From: Oreohelix idahoensis
Lineage: Eukaryota > Mollusca > Gastropoda > Stylommatophora > Oreohelicidae
Reading direction: 5' to 3'
Assembly: GCA_024509875.1 (NCBI GenBank)
Contig: JAMPIV010012160.1
Coordinates: 568,001 to 632,000 of the forward strand
Length of the DNA: 64,000 nucleotides
The notes under the pieces are model-generated. The model saw only the letters and a list, made by a program, of their open reading frames with translations, had not been told where the DNA came from and ran no database searches. Positions 61,360 through 64,000 of the stretch are shown here, in pieces (the first letter of the stretch is position 1; every line of letters starts with the position of its first letter). The position numbers were made by a program, and so were the translations under genes.

Positions 61360-62013
61360 AGTGTTATGAGTAAAGTTCATAACATGTATGTCGATATCAA
61401 TATGGAATGATGTTGACTGGTTGACATCTTTGTTGATGACAGGTGCCCTTGGTTACAGGAAGTACGTCATTGCCTTTTGGGCCTAGTAGCAAAAGTCTAC
61501 GGCTGCGGTCAGCAGAACTCAGCGATCTTTTTAGGTCTTCTGTGTGTGTCTTTCGTGACAGATGGACGTGTGTTTATGAGCTCCTGAATATTATAATGTT
61601 TCAAGACCTATTCCTACTTTGTACCATCACTAGCTCGCCCATACAATGCCGTGAGGCGAGGCTAGTTTATTTGTAAGAGGAATGATGCTTTATCTGCATA
61701 CAGTGAGTGTCTGACTTTTAATAAAATGCATGACAATGTCTCCGACATTGTTCTACTAGCAGACGTTACAGATCGGTACTAGAGACTGTAGAGTTGACGC
61801 CATAAACTACTGTATATGCATTGCACGAATGGATCTATGGAGCTTCATCTCTTTGAATAAATATTTGAACTTGTCCAGGCTGCCTTTACGTTAATATGAA
61901 GATGTGGAGTGGTTTTACTGTGTGCGTGGTTTGCTAGACATCCCCTAGGTGACTTTGGCCAGAGTAATACTAAATTTACTCCAACTATTATTATTCTACA
62001 AAAGACCCGCAAC
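61360..62013. repeat. Possible solo LTR or similar repeat
   Basis: TTGAATAAATATTTGAACTTG near 61855 gives a polyadenylation-type signal, and CAGTG stands before TTATGAGTAAAG (about 61362) and again after GACCCGCAA (about 62012-62018). A TG...CA ended LTR cannot be fixed with certainty. No ORF is present. The call is tentative. Confidence 0.25.
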
Positions 62014-62014
62014 A

Positions 62015-62098
62015 GTGCGCATAGTTCCTGAGGGCATAGTTCCCAAGGGCATAGTTTCTGAGGGCATAGTTTCCAAGGGCATAGTTTCCGAGGGCATT
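62015..62098. repeat. 17-bp minisatellite, ~5 copies
   Basis: Reiterated GAGGGCATAGTTTCC and AAGGGCATAGTTTCC units. Confidence 0.75.
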
Positions 62099-62164
62099 AT
62101 GAGATAAGGAAATAACAGGGCTAAAGCTCCCTCAGGCAAGTCATAAAAGGTCAGAAATAAGAGG

Positions 62165-62295
62165 TTTGTGGATGGGGCTAGCAACATCATCATGTAAAAC
62201 AAATAACCACAGTCACCACTGGTGTAAGGACATATGAATAATTTGTGCATGAGGACCAGCTGTAATGTTGGTCCCATGCTCCATGAAAGTGAAAT
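62165..62295 (+). repeat. Dispersed ~130-bp repeat family, copy 9
   Basis: Blocks in order are GGGGCTAGCAACATCATCAT, ACCACAGTCACCACTGGTG, GAGGACCAGCTGTAATG and CCATGCTCCATGAAAG. Confidence 0.6.
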
Positions 62296-62519
62296 GATGA
62301 CACCGTTGTGCATTAAGTCAGAACACTTCATGTCCTTGACAAATGAAGCATCAAGTATTCAGGTCTTAGATACCTATCAGCAGTCACTCTGGAGATATAT
62401 TAATTTATAGACTTTTTATTGTTCAGATTCTCCATTCACCAGACAGCTATTCTTGATAGATTTATTATTCAAGTTCTTAGTTATCATAACTGAGTTCGTT
62501 TCCCTCCATTAAATTGTAA

Positions 62520-62728
62520 CCCGATCGGTTACCATGACAATTACAGGAAACCAAGAGCTAGGGATCCAGACCTCCAGGATGACCCAGAGTTCACTGGGAG
62601 GTCATTAGACAATCTCTGAAAAATGAGGACTAGATTGGAACCAGGCCAGGAGGAAGACAGCCGGTAAGATAGTATGGCACTCTCTCTGGCAAACCTCTAC
62701 ACCCCAGGGTAGAAGGAGAACAACTAAG
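62520..62728 (+). mobile_element. 5'-truncated RTE-like LINE 3' end
   Basis: The text GATCCAGACCTCCAGGATGA, AGGCCAGGAGGAAGACAGCC and GGCAAACCTCTACACCCCAG, ending AACAACTAAG, matches the tail of the element 55616-58791 and the copy 2314-2586. The target duplication TAAATTGTAA lies at 62510-62519 and 62729-62738. Confidence 0.82.
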
Positions 62729-62738
62729 TAAATTGTAA

Positions 62739-64000
62739 TCCATGTATAATCGTCCCACTGTCCTACAGGAATTATTATTCCCTTCATCATCTTTGTTGTC
62801 ATCATTATCATCACTCATCCTGTTCATTCCGTGAATCATAAGCCTGCAAATATTGCTTGCCATCAGTTTGTAATTTAGGGCAATTTCTGGAGATTAGCAC
62901 ATCAGGTTCATGTTCCAAATGACTCCTCTTTTACCATTTTTAACCATGTTCTCATAGATCACCCCATTCTTCTCTTTCACGGTGGGTTCCAGTCAAGGTA
63001 ATGTTTGGCTGGGCTAGTTTTCTGAGCATATCTCAGGAGTACTGCTTGCCGTCTGTTTCTCTAACAAAAGATCTGTGTTTGTTAAGGGGGTGGAGCTGCA
63101 GCGAAATGTTAATTTTTCATAAATAATTGCAGGACTGAAACTAAAATGCAGAAAAAAAAGTGATATGTAACAATTTATAGAAATTGTGGTCACATTTGGA
63201 TTTTAATGCTATATTTAAATTGGCTACGGTTTTTTTATTTGTGAGCTATGAACACGAAATTTGAATGAGAACCTTACAATATTCTATAACGTTTGTCACA
63301 ACATATTTTTTATAACTTTTTTATGATCAAGAGCTGTAGGGTTTTGAACTCAGTGTTTAAATATAGTAACAAATTTTACATCATTTTCAATAAATCATAA
63401 TTCCGATAGGATCAGAAATCTGATCCAACAAAAGTTTTAAAATGCAATGGGAAATTTTTTATGCAAAATCTCGAAATGATTGATAAAAAATAAGCAGTTT
63501 ATAACAAAATCAGCAGTAAAATGAAGGTTCTGAGGCATTAAAATTTTTTTCTTTACAAAAACAGCACAATTTCATAGAGAAATATAATTTTCAGAGTTTT
63601 GACAGCTCCAGGCTTATATTATGTATGCAGTAAAGTCTCGGTGTATGGCGGTCTCAGCTTACTGCTACCCACTGATACAAATAAGCCCATAAGACTACTA
63701 TTTTTAATTTCAATTCAACTGCAATTACTTTTCAATTACTGCAGCTACATCAGTTTGTTACTTGCGATTGAGGCAAACTAATTTTGAGCAAGTGAACAAC
63801 AGACATACTCTGGAATTCATTGATGTTAAGGCATAAGAACGTGAATGATAATAAGCCAGATTGTGCTCGCATTCACAGTTGCCTCGTCTAGGGTACAAAT
63901 AACATGACAGCAACATTTTTTTAGTGTGAATTGTTTGTGTTTTGCAATTTACTGAATTTTACTACATTGTCACTATTGCTTTTAAAGCTGGGCCTAGTAT
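62739..64000. other. AT-rich sequence, no gene recognised
   Basis: I see no synergin exon, tandem array or transposon frame. The pair GTGGAGCTGC (about 63090) and GACAGCTCCA (about 63600) is weakly inverted and may bound an unidentified element, but the match is too short to call. Confidence 0.5.

Noticed and set aside
61443..61676. 77-codon plus ORF
   Set aside because: No recognisable motif; it lies in a possible LTR-like repeat.

Overview
This is a eukaryotic, almost certainly metazoan, nuclear window. The transposon mix (RTE-like, I/Jockey-like and other APE-type LINEs, a Ty3/gypsy element with integrase apparently upstream of reverse transcriptase, mariner, piggyBac and Tigger relics) and the very heavy minisatellite load fit a lophotrochozoan, most likely a mollusc. 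That taxonomic call is inference from element style.

The only host gene I can support is on the minus strand and runs through nearly the whole window: gamma-synergin (SYNRG, the AP-1 gamma-ear binding protein). Ten exons can be chained with GT/AG borders and fully compatible reading phases: 60735-60911, 59114-59314, 50148-50273, 32986-33232, 31509-31671, 29820-29898, 26640-27398, 16259-16567, 9585-10409 and 3757-4498 (about 1,209 codons). They encode the EH domain (32986-33232 plus 31509-31671) and six acidic Phe/Trp motifs of the type bound by AP-1 gamma-ear and GGA GAE domains. The N-terminal start and the C-terminal end lie outside the window. One exon carries a near-perfect 48-bp (16-residue) coding tandem repeat.

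Everything else is intron filled with repeats. Left to right: a Tigger relic (189-1064); LINE tails (2.3-3.2 kb); a LINE with inverted 5' end (4947-7790) between 65-bp direct repeats; minisatellites from 8.0 to 17.9 kb; a 5.7-kb array of a 53-bp unit (18.8-24.5 kb); a piggyBac deletion derivative with a short fused ORF (24681-25376); more minisatellites (27.7-33.9 kb); a gypsy element with both LTRs and a 5-bp target duplication (34358-46379), inserted inside a 24-bp minisatellite and itself carrying a nearly full-length I/Jockey-like LINE (40269-44867) and a SINE; further arrays (46.4-50.1 kb); a second 5'-inverted LINE (50433-51150); a dead mariner (51616-52938) next to a degenerate RNase H LINE; a nearly intact RTE-like LINE (55616-58791); and LINE fragments to the right edge.

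Three themes recur. First, several minisatellites consist of tandemly copied pieces of LINE open reading frames or dispersed repeats, so LINE insertion followed by local amplification seems to be a main route of array birth here. Second, LINE insertions with a 5' inversion (twin priming) occur at least three times. Third, short SINE-like elements share the 3' end and GAA tail of one LINE family. All calls come from reading the sequence and from family knowledge; no database search was possible.
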